Origin: Propionibacteriaceae bacterium
Lineage (GTDB): Bacteria; Actinomycetota; Actinomycetes; Propionibacteriales; Propionibacteriaceae
Direction: 5' to 3'
Assembly (NCBI GenBank): GCA_031267645.1
Contig: JAIRYW010000008.1
Location: 1-64,000, forward strand
DNA: 64,000 bases
Shown here: positions 41,257 to 51,357 of the stretch, piece after piece
How positions within the stretch are numbered: the first letter of the stretch is position 1
How the letters are laid out: each line of letters begins with the position of its first letter
Translations under genes and position numbers: made by a program
The notes under the pieces: generated by a model
Told to the model about the DNA's origin: nothing
The model's input: only the letters and a program-made list of their open reading frames with translations
The model's database searches: none

Positions 41257-42321
41257 TCAGGCCGTCGGGTGGCGGCCGACCAGCTCGACCGTCCCGCCGT
41301 CGGCCTCGGCGGCGGCCTCGACCTGGCCGGCCGGCCAGCTGACGACGCCGTGCTCGGACAGGACGCGCTGGACCGGGTCCAGGGCGGCCTGAGGCAGGAC
41401 GGCGACCATGCCCACGCCCATGTTGAGGGCGGCTTCGAGGTCGGGCTGGGAGACCCGACCGACTTGGCGCACCAATTCGAAGATGGCTGGCGGCGTCCAG
41501 GTCGGCCGTTCGACGGTGGCTTTGAGGTGGCGGGGCAGGACGCGAGCCAAGTTGCCGGCCAGACCGCCGCCGGTGATGTGGCTGAGGGCATGGATCTCGG
41601 CGGCGGCCAGGACGGCCAGCAGGGGCCGGGCGTACAGCCGGGTCGGAGTCAACAGCTCCTGGCCCAGGCTGCGCCCCAGCTCGGGCACCTGGCGCTCCAA
41701 TTTCCAGCCGGCCTGTTCCAACAGGACGTGACGGACCAGGGAGTAGCCGTTGGAGTGCAGCCCGGAGGAGGCCAGGGCCAGGACGACGTCGCCGGCCACC
41801 ACCCTGGCTGGGCCCAACATGGCGTCGGCCTCGACCACCCCGGTGGTGGCGCCGGCCAGGTCGAACTCGTCCGGACCCATCAGGCCGGGGTGCTCGGCCG
41901 TCTCGCCGCCCAGCAGGGCCGCGCCGGCCTCGGCGCAAGCGGCGGCCACGCCGGAGACGATGGCGGCCACCCGTTCGGGGACCACCCGGCCGCAGGCGAT
42001 GTAGTCGGTCACGAAGAGCGGCTCGGCTCCGACCACGACCAGGTCGTCGACCAGCATGCCGACCAGGTCGTAGCCGATGGTGTGGTGGAGGTCGAGGGCG
42101 GCGGCGATGGCGACCTTGGTGCCGACGCCGTCGGTCGAGGTGGCCAGCACCGGGCGCCGGTACGACCGCAGGGCGGAGGCGTCGAAGAGGCCGGCGAAGC
42201 CGCCCAGGCCGCCCATCACCTCGGGCCGGCGGCTGGCGGCGACGGACTGGCGCATCAATTCGACGGCGCGGTCGCCGGCGGCGATGTCGACTCCGGCCCG
42301 GGCGTAGGCGGACTGGCTCAC
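41257..42321 (-). CDS. purM: phosphoribosylformylglycinamidine cyclo-ligase (AIR synthetase)
   Basis: A 354-residue cytosolic enzyme that closes the imidazole ring: FGAM + ATP gives AIR, step 5 of purine synthesis. It shows STDGVGTKVAIA, GMLVDDLVVVGAEPLFVTDY, LLGGETAEHPG and the C-terminal HITGGGLAGNLARVLP and NMGVGMVAVL blocks. Length is normal. The GTG at 42321 has AAGGAG upstream. It lies 108 nt after purF, on the same strand, and is followed by DUF3073. Confidence 0.95.
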   Translation of the reverse strand: MSQSAYARAGVDIAAGDRAVELMRQSVAASRRPEVMGGLGGFAGLFDASALRSYRRPVLATSTDGVGTKVAIAAALDLHHTIGYDLVGMLVDDLVVVGAEPLFVTDYIACGRVVPERVAAIVSGVAAACAEAGAALLGGETAEHPGLMGPDEFDLAGATTGVVEADAMLGPARVVAGDVVLALASSGLHSNGYSLVRHVLLEQAGWKLERQVPELGRSLGQELLTPTRLYARPLLAVLAAAEIHALSHITGGGLAGNLARVLPRHLKATVERPTWTPPAIFELVRQVGRVSQPDLEAALNMGVGMVAVLPQAALDPVQRVLSEHGVVSWPAGQVEAAAEADGGTVELVGRHPTA

Positions 42322-42429
42322 GAGCGGTCTCCTTCAGTCACGGCGCCCGACCCGGAGGGCCGGCGCTGATCGATCATGTTCCGGCGGCGGTCTAGGCCGG
42401 CCCTCTCGGCGGCGGCGGTCGGCGGCACG

Positions 42430-43983
42430 TCAGAGCCCGGGCCCGGTGGCCTGGGCCACCAGGTCGCGCCAGATCGGGTCGTCCTCGGCCGCCCCGGCCC
42501 GAGCTCCGTCCTCGTCGTCCTCGACCGGCTGGGTCAAGCCCATCTCCCGGGCGCTGCGTTCGGGCACCCGGACCGGGTAGACGCCGTCGAAGCAGGCCCG
42601 ACAGAGCTGGTCGGCCGGCGTCTCGGTGGCGGCCACCAGGCCGGCCAGGGAGATGTGGCCCAGAGAGTCGGCCCCGATCGAACGGCAGATGTCGGCCACC
42701 GGCATGCCGGGAGCGATCAGCTCGGCCCGGGTGGCGAAGTCGATGCCGTAGAAACAGGGCCAGGCCACCGGCGGCGAGGATATGCGGACGTGGATCTCGG
42801 CCGCGCCGGCCTCGCGCAGCATCCGGATCAGGGCGCGCTGGGTGTTGCCGCGCACGATGGAGTCGTCCACCACCACCAAACGGCGGCCGGCGATGACGTC
42901 GCGCAGGGGGTTGAGCTTGAGTCGGATGCCGAGCTGGCGAATGGTCTGGGAGGGCTGGATGAAGGTGCGCCCGACGTACGAGTTCTTGACCAGGCCGAGC
43001 CCGAAGGGGATGCCGGAGGCCTCGGCGTAACCGACCGCGGCCGGCGTGCCGGACTCCGGCACCGGGATGACCAGGTCGGCCACGGCCGGGTGCTCCTGGG
43101 CCAGGGTGCGGCCGATCTGGAGCCGGACCGACTGGACCCGGTGGCCGGCGATGGCGGAGTCGGGCCGGGCCAGGTAGACGTATTCGAACAGGCAGCCCTT
43201 GGGCCGGGCGGAGGCGAAACGGACCGAGTGCAGACCGGCCGCGTCGATGGTCAAGAACTCGCCTGGTTCGATCTCGCGCACGAAGGTGGCGCCGACGATG
43301 TCGAGGGCGCAAGACTCGCTGGCCACCACCCAGCCCGATTCCAGACGCCCCAGCACCAGGGGATGGACGCCTTGGGGGTCGCGGGCGGCGTACAGGGCGG
43401 TCTCGGTCATGAAGACCAGGCAATAGGCCCCGCGCAGCCTCGGCAGCAGGTCCTGGACGGCCTCGCGCAACGGTTTGGGATCGGCCGCCAGCAGGGCGGT
43501 GATCAGCGAGGTGTCGTTGGTCGAGTCGAGACTGTTCTTGTTCGGCACCGGCTCGCTGGGGCGACGCTGGCGCAAACGGTCGGCCAGTTGCTCGGTGTTG
43601 GTCAGGTTGCCGTTGTGGGCCAGGGCCAAGTGGCCGACGGCGAGGTCGCGGAAGGTCGGCTGGGCGTTGTCCCAACTAGACGCCCCGGTGGTGGAGTAGC
43701 GGGTGTGACCGACCGCCAGCGAGCCGGACAGGGAGGACAGGGTGGACTCGTTGAAGACCTGCGAGACCAGGCCCATGTCTTTGACCACGACTATGCGCTG
43801 ACCGTCGGAGACCGCCATGCCGGCCGACTCCTGGCCTCGGTGTTGGAGGGCGAAGAGCCCGTAATAAGTCAATTTAGCGACATCTTCGCCGGGGGCCAAG
43901 ACGCCGAAGACGCCGCATTGGTCGCGCGGAGGCGACTCAACGGGGTCGGAATCGGTCGTCAGCCTGCCATCGCCACGCAGCAT
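42430..43983 (-). CDS. purF: amidophosphoribosyltransferase
   Basis: A 517-residue enzyme for the first committed step, PRPP + glutamine to phosphoribosylamine. The Ntn-type catalytic Cys is in RDQCGVFGV (residue 23), so a 22-residue propeptide would be removed. GLFALQHRGQESAGMAV and the glutaminase block follow. The PRPP site is LVVVDDSIVRGNTQ. The Cys residues expected for a regulatory iron-sulfur cluster are partly visible (WPCFYGIDF and ADQLCRACFDGVYP). The start is leaderless-like, with TAGACT 6 nt upstream. Confidence 0.95.
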   Translation of the reverse strand: MLRGDGRLTTDSDPVESPPRDQCGVFGVLAPGEDVAKLTYYGLFALQHRGQESAGMAVSDGQRIVVVKDMGLVSQVFNESTLSSLSGSLAVGHTRYSTTGASSWDNAQPTFRDLAVGHLALAHNGNLTNTEQLADRLRQRRPSEPVPNKNSLDSTNDTSLITALLAADPKPLREAVQDLLPRLRGAYCLVFMTETALYAARDPQGVHPLVLGRLESGWVVASESCALDIVGATFVREIEPGEFLTIDAAGLHSVRFASARPKGCLFEYVYLARPDSAIAGHRVQSVRLQIGRTLAQEHPAVADLVIPVPESGTPAAVGYAEASGIPFGLGLVKNSYVGRTFIQPSQTIRQLGIRLKLNPLRDVIAGRRLVVVDDSIVRGNTQRALIRMLREAGAAEIHVRISSPPVAWPCFYGIDFATRAELIAPGMPVADICRSIGADSLGHISLAGLVAATETPADQLCRACFDGVYPVRVPERSAREMGLTQPVEDDEDGARAGAAEDDPIWRDLVAQATGPGL

Positions 43984-43989
43984 GGCGTC

Positions 43990-43995
43990 AGTCTA
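43990..43995 (-). promoter_or_regulatory. -10 box of purF
   Basis: TAGACT on the minus strand, 6 nt before the ATG at 43983. The same hexamer lies 7 nt before the purC-purS start (50625-50630). Confidence 0.5.
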
Positions 43996-44052
43996 GCGGG
44001 GTACCGAAGACCCACCTCGGCGACGTGATCGCTCAGACGACGGGGACACGGC

Positions 44053-45402
44053 TCAGACGGACTGGCCCAACCGACGGATGAAAGCGGTCTGGGCCGCCAC
44101 CGTGCGGACCAGGTCGTCCAAGTCGACCGACTCGTTGGCCCCGTGCATGCGCGAGTCGGGGTCGCCCACGGCGCTGACGATCAGGCTGGCCTCGGGGTAG
44201 AGCCGGGACAACCGGTCGACCAGGGGGATGGAGCCGCCTTGGCCGATCAGGACCGGCGGCCGGCCGAAGGCCTCGCCCCAGGCCGCCAGCGCGGCTTGGG
44301 CGACCGGACCGTCCAGCGCGATCTGGGCCGGATCGCCGGTCGGGCCCGGCCTGACCGTGACCTGGGCCCCCCAAGGGGCGTGGGCCAACAGATGGTCGGT
44401 CAACTGGACCAGGGCGTGGTCGGCCGTCGACCCGGGCGGCACGCGCAGCGAGATGGCGGCCCGGGCCCGCGGCTGCAAAGTGTTGGAGGCCTGCTCCAGG
44501 CTGGGCACGTCCATGGCCACGACGGTGATGGCCGGGCCGGCCCAGAGCCGGTCGGCCAAAGAGCCCTGGCCCAGACGCTCGACGCCGGGCAGGAGGCCGG
44601 ACTCGACCTGGAAGCGGTCGTCCGGGTATTCGGCGTCGAAGCCGACCTTGGCTTCGAGGCCGGCCACGGCGACCGAACCGTCGGGGGCGTGCAAGGTGGC
44701 CAACAGGCGGCAGAGGGCGGTGACGGCGTCGGGCACGGCGCCGCCGAACTGGCCCGAGTGGACGGCGTGGTCCAAGGTGGCGACCTCGACCAAGACGCCG
44801 CACAGCCCCCGCAGCGAGATGGTCAGAGCCGGGTGCCCGACATCCCAATTGTCGGCGTCGGCCACGATGAAGGCGTCGGCCCGCAGCAGCTCGCGGTGGC
44901 GGGCGAGGAAGTCGTCCAGGTGGGGCGAGCCGACCTCCTCCTCGCCTTCGATGAAGACGGTCAACCCGACCGGCGGATTCGGCCCCAGCTCCCGCAGACA
45001 GGCCAGATGCGCGGCCAAGCCGCCCTTGTCGTCGGCCGCGCCGCGCCCGTACAGCCGCCGCCCGACCTGGGTCAGCTGGAAGGGCTCGGTGCGCCAGAGG
45101 GCGGGGTCGCCGACCGGCTGGACGTCGTGGTGGGCGTAGAGGCAGACGGTGGGGGCGCCCGGCGGGGCCGGGTAGCGACCCAGCACGGCCGGGGCCGAGC
45201 CGTCGCCCAGCAGGCGGACCTCGGGGCAGCCGGCCTGACGCAGCAGCTCGGCCGTCAACTCAGCCGAACGGAGCAGATCGTCGGCGTGCTCGGCTTGGGC
45301 TCCGACCGACGGCAGCGCCACCAGTCGGGTCAGATCGTCGATCAGGGATTGGGCCAGCTGCGGGTCGGACGACGGCGTCGTCGCATGGTGGGGCGCGGTC
45401 AT
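44053..45402 (-). CDS. M20 family dipeptidase
   Basis: A 449-residue zinc peptidase. Metal-binding residues lie in LYAHHDVQPVGD (His, Asp), GRGAADDKGGLAAHL (Asp) and FIEGEEEVGSPHLDDFL (Glu-Glu), with the dimerisation lid in the middle. The closest group is PepV/CNDP-like dipeptidases. It sits between purL and purF but has no known link with purine synthesis. The ATG at 45402 is preferred over 45414 because TATGCT lies 7 nt upstream, a leaderless layout. Confidence 0.85.
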   Translation of the reverse strand: MTAPHHATTPSSDPQLAQSLIDDLTRLVALPSVGAQAEHADDLLRSAELTAELLRQAGCPEVRLLGDGSAPAVLGRYPAPPGAPTVCLYAHHDVQPVGDPALWRTEPFQLTQVGRRLYGRGAADDKGGLAAHLACLRELGPNPPVGLTVFIEGEEEVGSPHLDDFLARHRELLRADAFIVADADNWDVGHPALTISLRGLCGVLVEVATLDHAVHSGQFGGAVPDAVTALCRLLATLHAPDGSVAVAGLEAKVGFDAEYPDDRFQVESGLLPGVERLGQGSLADRLWAGPAITVVAMDVPSLEQASNTLQPRARAAISLRVPPGSTADHALVQLTDHLLAHAPWGAQVTVRPGPTGDPAQIALDGPVAQAALAAWGEAFGRPPVLIGQGGSIPLVDRLSRLYPEASLIVSAVGDPDSRMHGANESVDLDDLVRTVAAQTAFIRRLGQSV

Positions 45403-45409
45403 GGCGACG

Positions 45410-45415
45410 AGCATA
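45410..45415 (-). promoter_or_regulatory. -10 box of the M20 dipeptidase gene
   Basis: TATGCT on the minus strand, 7 nt before the ATG at 45402. Confidence 0.45.
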
Positions 45416-45455
45416 GCCCGAGCCGACCGGCTGGTCGGGCGCCGGACCGGCCGAA

Positions 45456-47723
45456 TCAGGCGCCCGGCGGGACCAGGCCCAGGACGGCCGGGATGGGCGC
45501 CTGCCAGTTACGACGCAGAGCGGGCAGCCGGATGGAGAACTGACCCTCGACGGTCAACTCGTCGGACGGGCTGACCTGGCCCAAACGGGACAATTTGAGG
45601 TCGTGCTCGTTGGCCAGCTTGATCAGCTCGATCTCATCGCTGGGCTCGACCGAGACCAGGACCCGGCCCGAGGTCTCGGAGAAGAGGTTGAGGAAGGGGT
45701 CGCCGGGCAAGGCCACCTCGACGCCCAAGCCGTGGCGCAGGCAGGACTCGGCCAAGGCGATGGCCAAGCCGCCGTCGCTGAGGTCGTGGGCCGATACCAG
45801 CAGCTGACGGCGGGCGGCGGCCACGAAGAAGCTGGCCAAGCGGCGGTGCTGTTCCAAATCGACGGCTGGCGGCTCGCCGCCCAGGTGGCCGTGGACGACC
45901 TCGGCCCAAGCCGAGCCGGACAGCTCCTCGCGGGTGCGCCCGAGCAGGTAGACGGCGTGGCCGGCCTTGACGAAGCCGGACTTGATCCGCCAGGCCACAT
46001 TGTCGATGACGCCCAACATGCCGATGGTGGGGGTGGGCAGGATGGCCTGGTCACCAGTCTTGTTGTAGAACGACACATTGCCGCCGGTGACCGGCGTGCC
46101 GAGGGCCCGGCAGCCGTCCACCAAACCTCGGATGGCCTCCACGAACTGCCACATCACCTCGGGGTCCTCGGGCGAGCCGAAGTTGAGGCAGTCGGTCACG
46201 GCGACCGGTTCGGCCCCGGTGATGGCGACGTTGCGATAGGCCTCCAGCAAGGACAGCTGAGCCCCCCGGTAGGGATCGAGGTAGGTGAAGCGGGCGTTGC
46301 AGTCGGTCGACAAGGCGACTCCCAAGCCGCTGGCCTGGTCGATCCGCAACATGCCGGCGTCCTCGGGCTGGGCCAAGATCGAATTGCCGCGCACGAAGCG
46401 GTCGTATTGGTCGGTCACCCAGGAGACGTCGCACAGATTGGGCGATCCGAGCAGGCGCATCAGCTGTTCGGCCAGCTGGGCGCCGCTCTGGGGCCGGGGC
46501 AGATCCTCGGCCCGAGCCGCCCGCACCCGGTCGATCCAGTGCGGCCGGACGATCGGACGGTCGTAAGTCGGCCCCTCGTGGGCCACCGTCCTGGGGTCGA
46601 CGTCGACCACCCGCTCGCCGTGCCAGTCGATCAGCAGCCGGTCGCCCTCGATGACCTCGCCCACGACCGTGGCCAAGACGTCCCACTTGGCGCAGATGGC
46701 CATGAACATGGGCACGTCCTGAGGCCGCACCACCGCCATCATGCGCTCCTGCGACTCGCTCATCAGGATCTCTTCCGGCGCCAGGGTGGGGTCGCGCAGG
46801 GGCACGGCGTCGAGCCGAACGTGCATGCCGCCGGAGCCGGCGCTGGCCAGCTCGGAGGTGGCGCAGCTCAGCCCGGCGGCGCCGAAGTCTTGGATGCCGG
46901 TGATGAGGCCGGCCGCGAACAGCTCCAAGGTGCACTCGATCAGCAGCTTCTCCATGAAGGGGTCGCCGACCTGGACCGAGGGGCGCTTGGTCGGGCCGGA
47001 GGCCTCGAAGGTCTCGGAGGCCAGCACCGAGGCGCCGCCGATGCCGTCGCCGCCGGTGGTGGCGCCGTACAAAATGACCTTGTTACCGACCCCGCTGGCG
47101 TGGGCCAAGTGGATGTCGTCGTGCCGCATGACGCCGACGCACAGCGCGTTGACCAGCGGGTTGCCGGCGTAGGAGCGGTCGAAGACGACCTCGCCGCCCA
47201 GATTGGGCAGCCCCAGGCAGTTGCCGTAGCCGGAGACGCCGGCCACCACGCCGGTCATGACGCGGGCGGTGTCGGGGGCGTCGAGGGGGCCGAAACGGAG
47301 CGAGTCCATCACCGCCACCGGCCTGGCCCCCATGGCCAAGATGTCGCGCACGATGCCGCCGACGCCGGTGGCGGCGCCTTGGTAGGGCTCGACGTACGAG
47401 GGATGGTTGTGGGACTCGATCTTGAAGGTGACGGCCCAGCCGTGGCCGACGTCGACCACGCCGGCGTTCTCGCCGATGCCGGCCAGGAGGGGGCCGCGGG
47501 GGGTGGTCTGGGGCAGCTCGGAGAACTGCTTGAGATGGAGTTTGGAGGATTTGTACGAACAGTGCTCCGACCACATGACCGAGTACATGGCCAACTCGCA
47601 AGCGGTCGGCCGACGACGCAAGATGGCCCGGATGTTCTCGTACTCGTCGGCCTTGAGGCCCAACTCGGCCCAGGGCTGCGACGTGCTCGGAGTCACCTGG
47701 GCATGGGTCACCGTGTCTGCCAC
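45456..47723 (-). CDS. purL: FGAM synthase large subunit PurL
   Basis: About 755 residues, the small-type PurL that works with PurS and PurQ to convert FGAR, ATP and glutamine-derived ammonia to FGAM. It shows [12 protein letters not shown] (active-site His), [38 protein letters not shown] and [17 protein letters not shown] equivalents. The GTG at 47723 is preferred because TACAGT (47731-47736) lies 7 nt upstream; the GTG at 47732 overlaps that box. purQ and a PurS-containing fusion lie upstream, completing the enzyme. Confidence 0.93.
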   Translation of the reverse strand: MADTVTHAQVTPSTSQPWAELGLKADEYENIRAILRRRPTACELAMYSVMWSEHCSYKSSKLHLKQFSELPQTTPRGPLLAGIGENAGVVDVGHGWAVTFKIESHNHPSYVEPYQGAATGVGGIVRDILAMGARPVAVMDSLRFGPLDAPDTARVMTGVVAGVSGYGNCLGLPNLGGEVVFDRSYAGNPLVNALCVGVMRHDDIHLAHASGVGNKVILYGATTGGDGIGGASVLASETFEASGPTKRPSVQVGDPFMEKLLIECTLELFAAGLITGIQDFGAAGLSCATSELASAGSGGMHVRLDAVPLRDPTLAPEEILMSESQERMMAVVRPQDVPMFMAICAKWDVLATVVGEVIEGDRLLIDWHGERVVDVDPRTVAHEGPTYDRPIVRPHWIDRVRAARAEDLPRPQSGAQLAEQLMRLLGSPNLCDVSWVTDQYDRFVRGNSILAQPEDAGMLRIDQASGLGVALSTDCNARFTYLDPYRGAQLSLLEAYRNVAITGAEPVAVTDCLNFGSPEDPEVMWQFVEAIRGLVDGCRALGTPVTGGNVSFYNKTGDQAILPTPTIGMLGVIDNVAWRIKSGFVKAGHAVYLLGRTREELSGSAWAEVVHGHLGGEPPAVDLEQHRRLASFFVAAARRQLLVSAHDLSDGGLAIALAESCLRHGLGVEVALPGDPFLNLFSETSGRVLVSVEPSDEIELIKLANEHDLKLSRLGQVSPSDELTVEGQFSIRLPALRRNWQAPIPAVLGLVPPGA

Positions 47724-47730
47724 GACTGAC

Positions 47731-47736
47731 ACTGTA
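47731..47736 (-). promoter_or_regulatory. -10 box of purL
   Basis: TACAGT on the minus strand, 7 nt before GTG 47723. It suggests purL has its own leaderless transcript in addition to any read-through from purQ. Confidence 0.4.
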
Positions 47737-47779
47737 CCGTGTCGGCTGGGCCGGGCCGGTGACCGTGGTTGGAGCGCCG

Positions 47780-48457
47780 TCAGACGGCCATGGCCACGTT
47801 CAGGAAGCGCTCCAGGCCGACGAAGAGGCGCCGCCCGTCGGTCGAGGCGCTGGTCAACGGATCGACGTTGTGCTCCGGGTGCGGCATCAAGCCGACCACA
47901 TTGCCCCGCCGGTTGGTCACTCCGGCGATGTCGTCGGTCGAGCCGTTGGGGTTGCCGACGTAACGGAAGACGACGCGGTCCTCGTCGTTGAGCCGGGCGA
48001 TGGTGTCGGCGTCGGCGGTGTAGTTGCCCTCGCCGTGCTTGACGACGATGTCGATCCGCTCGTCGCGCCGGAAATCGTTGGTCCAGACCGTGTCGGTCGA
48101 GCAGACCTGGAGCGATTGGTCGCGACAGACGAAGACACGCCCGGCGTTACGGATCAGGACGCCGGGCAGCAGGTGGGCCTCGCACAGGACCTGGAAACCG
48201 TTGCAGATGCCCAAGACGGGCAGGCCCAGGCCGGCCAGGCGGATGATCTCGGTCATGACCGGCGAGAAACGGGCGATGGCGCCGCCGCGCAGGTAGTCGC
48301 CGTAGGAGAAGCCGCCCGGCAGGATGACGGCGTCGACGTCGCTGACGGTGTCGCTGGCGTGCCACAGGGCCACCGGCTGGCCGCCGCAGAGACGGACCGC
48401 CCGGGCGGCGTCGACATCGTCCAGCGAGCCGGGGAAGGTCACCACTCCGACGCGCAT
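47780..48457 (-). CDS. purQ: FGAM synthase glutaminase subunit PurQ
   Basis: A 225-residue class I glutamine amidotransferase: [20 protein letters not shown], the nucleophile elbow [10 protein letters not shown] with catalytic Cys, and the His-Glu pair in [11 protein letters not shown]. It releases ammonia for PurL. The ATG at 48457 begins 3 nt after the purC-purS stop, so the two are tightly coupled. Confidence 0.95.
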   Translation of the reverse strand: MRVGVVTFPGSLDDVDAARAVRLCGGQPVALWHASDTVSDVDAVILPGGFSYGDYLRGGAIARFSPVMTEIIRLAGLGLPVLGICNGFQVLCEAHLLPGVLIRNAGRVFVCRDQSLQVCSTDTVWTNDFRRDERIDIVVKHGEGNYTADADTIARLNDEDRVVFRYVGNPNGSTDDIAGVTNRRGNVVGLMPHPEHNVDPLTSASTDGRRLFVGLERFLNVAMAV

Positions 48458-48460
48458 GGC

Positions 48461-50617
48461 TCAGACCCCCTGGTCGGGCGTGGCGGGGTCGGCGGCGGGA
48501 TCGGGCTCAGCCGACGGACCGGCCGGGCTAGGGGCGGCCGCGGCCGGAGCCGGGGCCGCGGCGGCGGGCTGGACGCCGGCCAGGGAGACCATGGCGTCGG
48601 CCGTGGCCTTGAGCGCGCGCAGGGCCTCGGCCAGATCGTCGGATAAGGCCGACAGGGCGCCGCCGTTCAGCGGCGGCGGGCTGGCCGGGGCGGCCGGGGC
48701 CGACGGCACAGGAACCGGGGCAGCCGGCACAGAGGCCGGAGCCGGGGACGGGACCGCCGGCCCGGGAGCCGGGACGGCCGGTGGGACCGGGGCAGCCGGA
48801 TCGGCGGCCGGAGCCGCCGGAGCCGAGACCGGCTCGTCTGAAACCAGGACCGGCGCGGCCGAGGCCGGACTGACCGCCGCCGAAGCCGGACCGACCGGAG
48901 CCGAGGCCGGACTGACTGGAACCCAGGCCGGCGCGGCGGAGGCCGAAGCCGGACCGACAACAGCCGAGTCCGCCGGAGCCGAGACGGGGTCCAGGGACGG
49001 CGCGGCCGAGACGGGCGAGCCCGGGAACGGCGGCGGGGCGGGAGTCGGCCAAGCCGGGCCGGCTAAGACCGGATCGGCGGCTGGCTGGTCGGTCGCCGCG
49101 GCGGCCGGCGCCGCTTCGAAGGACGGGGTCGGGGCGGGGACGGACCACGGCCAGGCCGGGGCGGCCGGCGGACTGGTCGGAGCCGACGGCGGGTCGGCCG
49201 GGGACGCGGTCGGCCCGAACCGGTCCGACCAGGTCGGACCGTCCGGGGCCGGAGGAGCGGCCGGACGGGGCGGCGCCGAGCGGTCTGGGAGCGACCAGGC
49301 GGTGGACGACCCGGGGGCGGCGGACGGGGTCGACGGCGCGGCCGGCCAGACGGGCGGGGCGGACGGCAGCGCCAGCGGGGCCGGAGCCGGACCGGCCGGG
49401 ATGGGACCGGACGGAGCTGGATCGGACGGGGCGGGAGCGGATGGAGCGGCGGCCGCCGGATCGACCGCTGTGACGGTGAAGTTCTCGATCACGGTGTTGG
49501 CCAGCAGGGCTTCGGCCAAGCTGACGACCTGCTCCTGCAACTCCGGGCTGAACTCGGGCAGGGCGTCGATCTCGAAGCGCTTGCCTTGGCGGACCGAGAA
49601 GCCGTGGTGGCCCATCCGGGCCAAGGCCCCGGTGATGGCCTTGCCCTGCGGGTCGAGGATCTCGGGCTTGGGCATGACGTCGACCACGAAACGGCTCTGG
49701 GGCCGCGCCGGAGCCGGCGGGGCCGACTGGGCCAGGACCAGAGCCGACTGGGCCGGCCGGAAGCCGCGGCCGGTCAGGCGGGTGTAGGCCTCCAAGTAGC
49801 GGTCGCGGGTGGCTTGCACCACCATCCGGGGCAGGGGCGGCGCGGGCTGGTCCGAGGAACGGTCCCAGCCGGAGTCGTAAGCCAGCCAGTCACGCACGTA
49901 CTGTTTGTCGAAACTGGGGATCTGAGCCCCGGGATGGTACTGCGCGGCGTCCCAGAAGCGGGACGAGTCAGGGGTCAGGACCTCGTCCGCCAAGACGATG
50001 GAGCCGTCTGGGCGGCGACCGAACTCGAATTTGGTGTCGGCCAGGATGACGCCACGCTCGGCCGCGATGCGGGAGCCCCGGGCGAACAGGGCCAAGGTCA
50101 GGTCGCGCAGCTTGTGGGCCACCTGGGAGCCGACCAGGTCGACCAGTTGGTCGAAGCTGATGTTCTCGTCGTGCTGGCCCAGCGGGGCCTTGCGGGCGGG
50201 GGTGAAGATGGGCTCCGGCAGGCGGTCGGCGTGGCGCAGCCCGGCGGGCAGTTCAATGCCGGTGACCTGGCCGGTGGTTTGGTACTCGGCCCAACCGGAG
50301 CCGGTGATGTAGCCCCGCGCCACGCACTCGATCGGGATCATCTCCAGCCGCTCGCAGACCACCGCCCGGCCCACCACGTCGGGCGGCACCTCGGTCGAGA
50401 CGACATGGTTGGGACAGATGTCGAGCAATTGCTCCGACCACCAAACCGACAGCTGGGTCAAGACGGCGCCCTTGTCCGGGATCGGCGTCGACAGCACCTG
50501 GTCGAAGGCCGAGATGGCGTCGGTGGCGACTATCAAGACCTGGTTGGGGTCGGACAGGGCGTAGAGACGCCGAACCTTGCCCTCGTGGATGAGCGGCAGC
50601 GCTGCAGTCGAGATCAC
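48461..50617 (-). CDS. purC: PurC-PurS fusion with long Pro/Ala-rich tail
   Basis: A 718-residue single frame. Residues 1-287 are SAICAR synthetase (HEGKVRRLYAL, ATDAISAFDQ, ECVARGYITGSGW, ADTKFEFG, ADEVLTPDSSRFW), normal in length. A short Pro/Ala linker (288-308) leads to a complete PurS (309-385: FVVDVMPKPEILDPQGKAI, VRQGKRFEI, LLANTVIENFTV), the small subunit that bridges PurL and PurQ. Residues 386-718 are a low-complexity Pro/Ala/Ser tail with a likely helix near 650-680 (LSDDLAEALRALKATADAM). purQ starts 3 nt later and purL follows, so the order purC-purS-purQ-purL is conserved but the first two genes are fused. The GTG at 50617 has TAGACT 7 nt upstream. The tail has no known role. Confidence 0.9.
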   Translation of the reverse strand: MISTAALPLIHEGKVRRLYALSDPNQVLIVATDAISAFDQVLSTPIPDKGAVLTQLSVWWSEQLLDICPNHVVSTEVPPDVVGRAVVCERLEMIPIECVARGYITGSGWAEYQTTGQVTGIELPAGLRHADRLPEPIFTPARKAPLGQHDENISFDQLVDLVGSQVAHKLRDLTLALFARGSRIAAERGVILADTKFEFGRRPDGSIVLADEVLTPDSSRFWDAAQYHPGAQIPSFDKQYVRDWLAYDSGWDRSSDQPAPPLPRMVVQATRDRYLEAYTRLTGRGFRPAQSALVLAQSAPPAPARPQSRFVVDVMPKPEILDPQGKAITGALARMGHHGFSVRQGKRFEIDALPEFSPELQEQVVSLAEALLANTVIENFTVTAVDPAAAAPSAPAPSDPAPSGPIPAGPAPAPLALPSAPPVWPAAPSTPSAAPGSSTAWSLPDRSAPPRPAAPPAPDGPTWSDRFGPTASPADPPSAPTSPPAAPAWPWSVPAPTPSFEAAPAAAATDQPAADPVLAGPAWPTPAPPPFPGSPVSAAPSLDPVSAPADSAVVGPASASAAPAWVPVSPASAPVGPASAAVSPASAAPVLVSDEPVSAPAAPAADPAAPVPPAVPAPGPAVPSPAPASVPAAPVPVPSAPAAPASPPPLNGGALSALSDDLAEALRALKATADAMVSLAGVQPAAAAPAPAAAAPSPAGPSAEPDPAADPATPDQGV

Positions 50618-50624
50618 GGACGTT

Positions 50625-50630
50625 AGTCTA
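50625..50630 (-). promoter_or_regulatory. -10 box of the purC-purS fusion gene
   Basis: TAGACT on the minus strand, 7 nt before GTG 50617, identical to the purF box. Confidence 0.5.
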
Positions 50631-50643
50631 CGGCGGCAGGGCC

Positions 50644-50679
50644 GGCCCGCCAGCGCCGGCGTTGAGGGCGTGGCGGGCC
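50644..50679 (-). terminator. hairpin between lutC and purC-purS
   Basis: GGCCCGCCA (50644-50652) and TGGCGGGCC (50671-50679) form a 9-bp stem, 28 nt downstream of the lutC stop on the minus strand. Overlapping alternative stems occur just upstream. It probably ends the lut transcript. Confidence 0.55.
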
Positions 50680-50706
50680 AGACCCGCCGGAGGCGGGCCG
50701 CTGGGC

Positions 50707-51357
50707 TCAGCCGACCACGATGACGTGCAGGGTACGGGGACCGTGCACGCCCTCGACGCGGCTCAACTCGATGTCGCTGGTGGCCGAGGGCCCCGAGATC
50801 CAAGTCACCGGCTGGTGCTGGCGCAAGGAGGGGGCCAAACGGGCCATGGCTTGGGGCACGTCGGTCACGATCTGGTCGGTCCCGATGACGCAGACGTGCA
50901 TGTCCGGCACCAAGGACAGCTCCCGCCGGCCCTGGTCGGCCCGGTGGTCGAGGGCGATGGTGCCGGTCTCGGCCATGCCGACGGCGGCGGCCGTGATGAC
51001 GGCTGAAATGTCGTTCAGACGCTGATGGCTCAACGGCGGGTCGTCCCGCTCCAACTCGATCCCGGCCGCCTCGGCCTGGGCCAGCCAGGCCGGTTCGATG
51101 CCGGCCGGCGCCACCAAACTGGTGGCTCCGGCCTGGGCCAGGACCTCGGCCACCAAGCCGGGCACCTCGGCCCAGTCGGCCGCCCGGACCACGGTGGCCT
51201 TGTAGTCGATGACACGGTCGATGAACAGTTGGACCGGTTCGGCCACGGCGGTGGCCTGGCCGTAACTCCAGTCCACCGGCACGTCCAGGACCGGATCGTC
51301 CTGGGTGACGTCGACCAGGCTGTTACGGATGCGGGCCAGAATCTCTGACTTGCTCAC
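50707..51357 (-). CDS. lutC: lactate utilization protein LutC
   Basis: A 216-residue LUD-domain protein with SKSEILARIRNSL at the start and AVGMAETGTIALDHRADQGRRELSLVPDMHVCVI at the core (given as ETGTIALDH and LVPDMHVCVI). It is the third subunit of the LutABC complex that oxidises L-lactate to pyruvate. The GTG at 51357 overlaps the lutB stop by 4 nt (GTGA), which fixes the start and excludes the longer frame to 51474. Confidence 0.9.
   Translation of the reverse strand: MSKSEILARIRNSLVDVTQDDPVLDVPVDWSYGQATAVAEPVQLFIDRVIDYKATVVRAADWAEVPGLVAEVLAQAGATSLVAPAGIEPAWLAQAEAAGIELERDDPPLSHQRLNDISAVITAAAVGMAETGTIALDHRADQGRRELSLVPDMHVCVIGTDQIVTDVPQAMARLAPSLRQHQPVTWISGPSATSDIELSRVEGVHGPRTLHVIVVG

Noticed and set aside
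45603-47729. A 708-codon plus-strand frame opposite purL
   Set aside because: It is the antisense shadow of purL. The minus-strand protein has every PurL motif.
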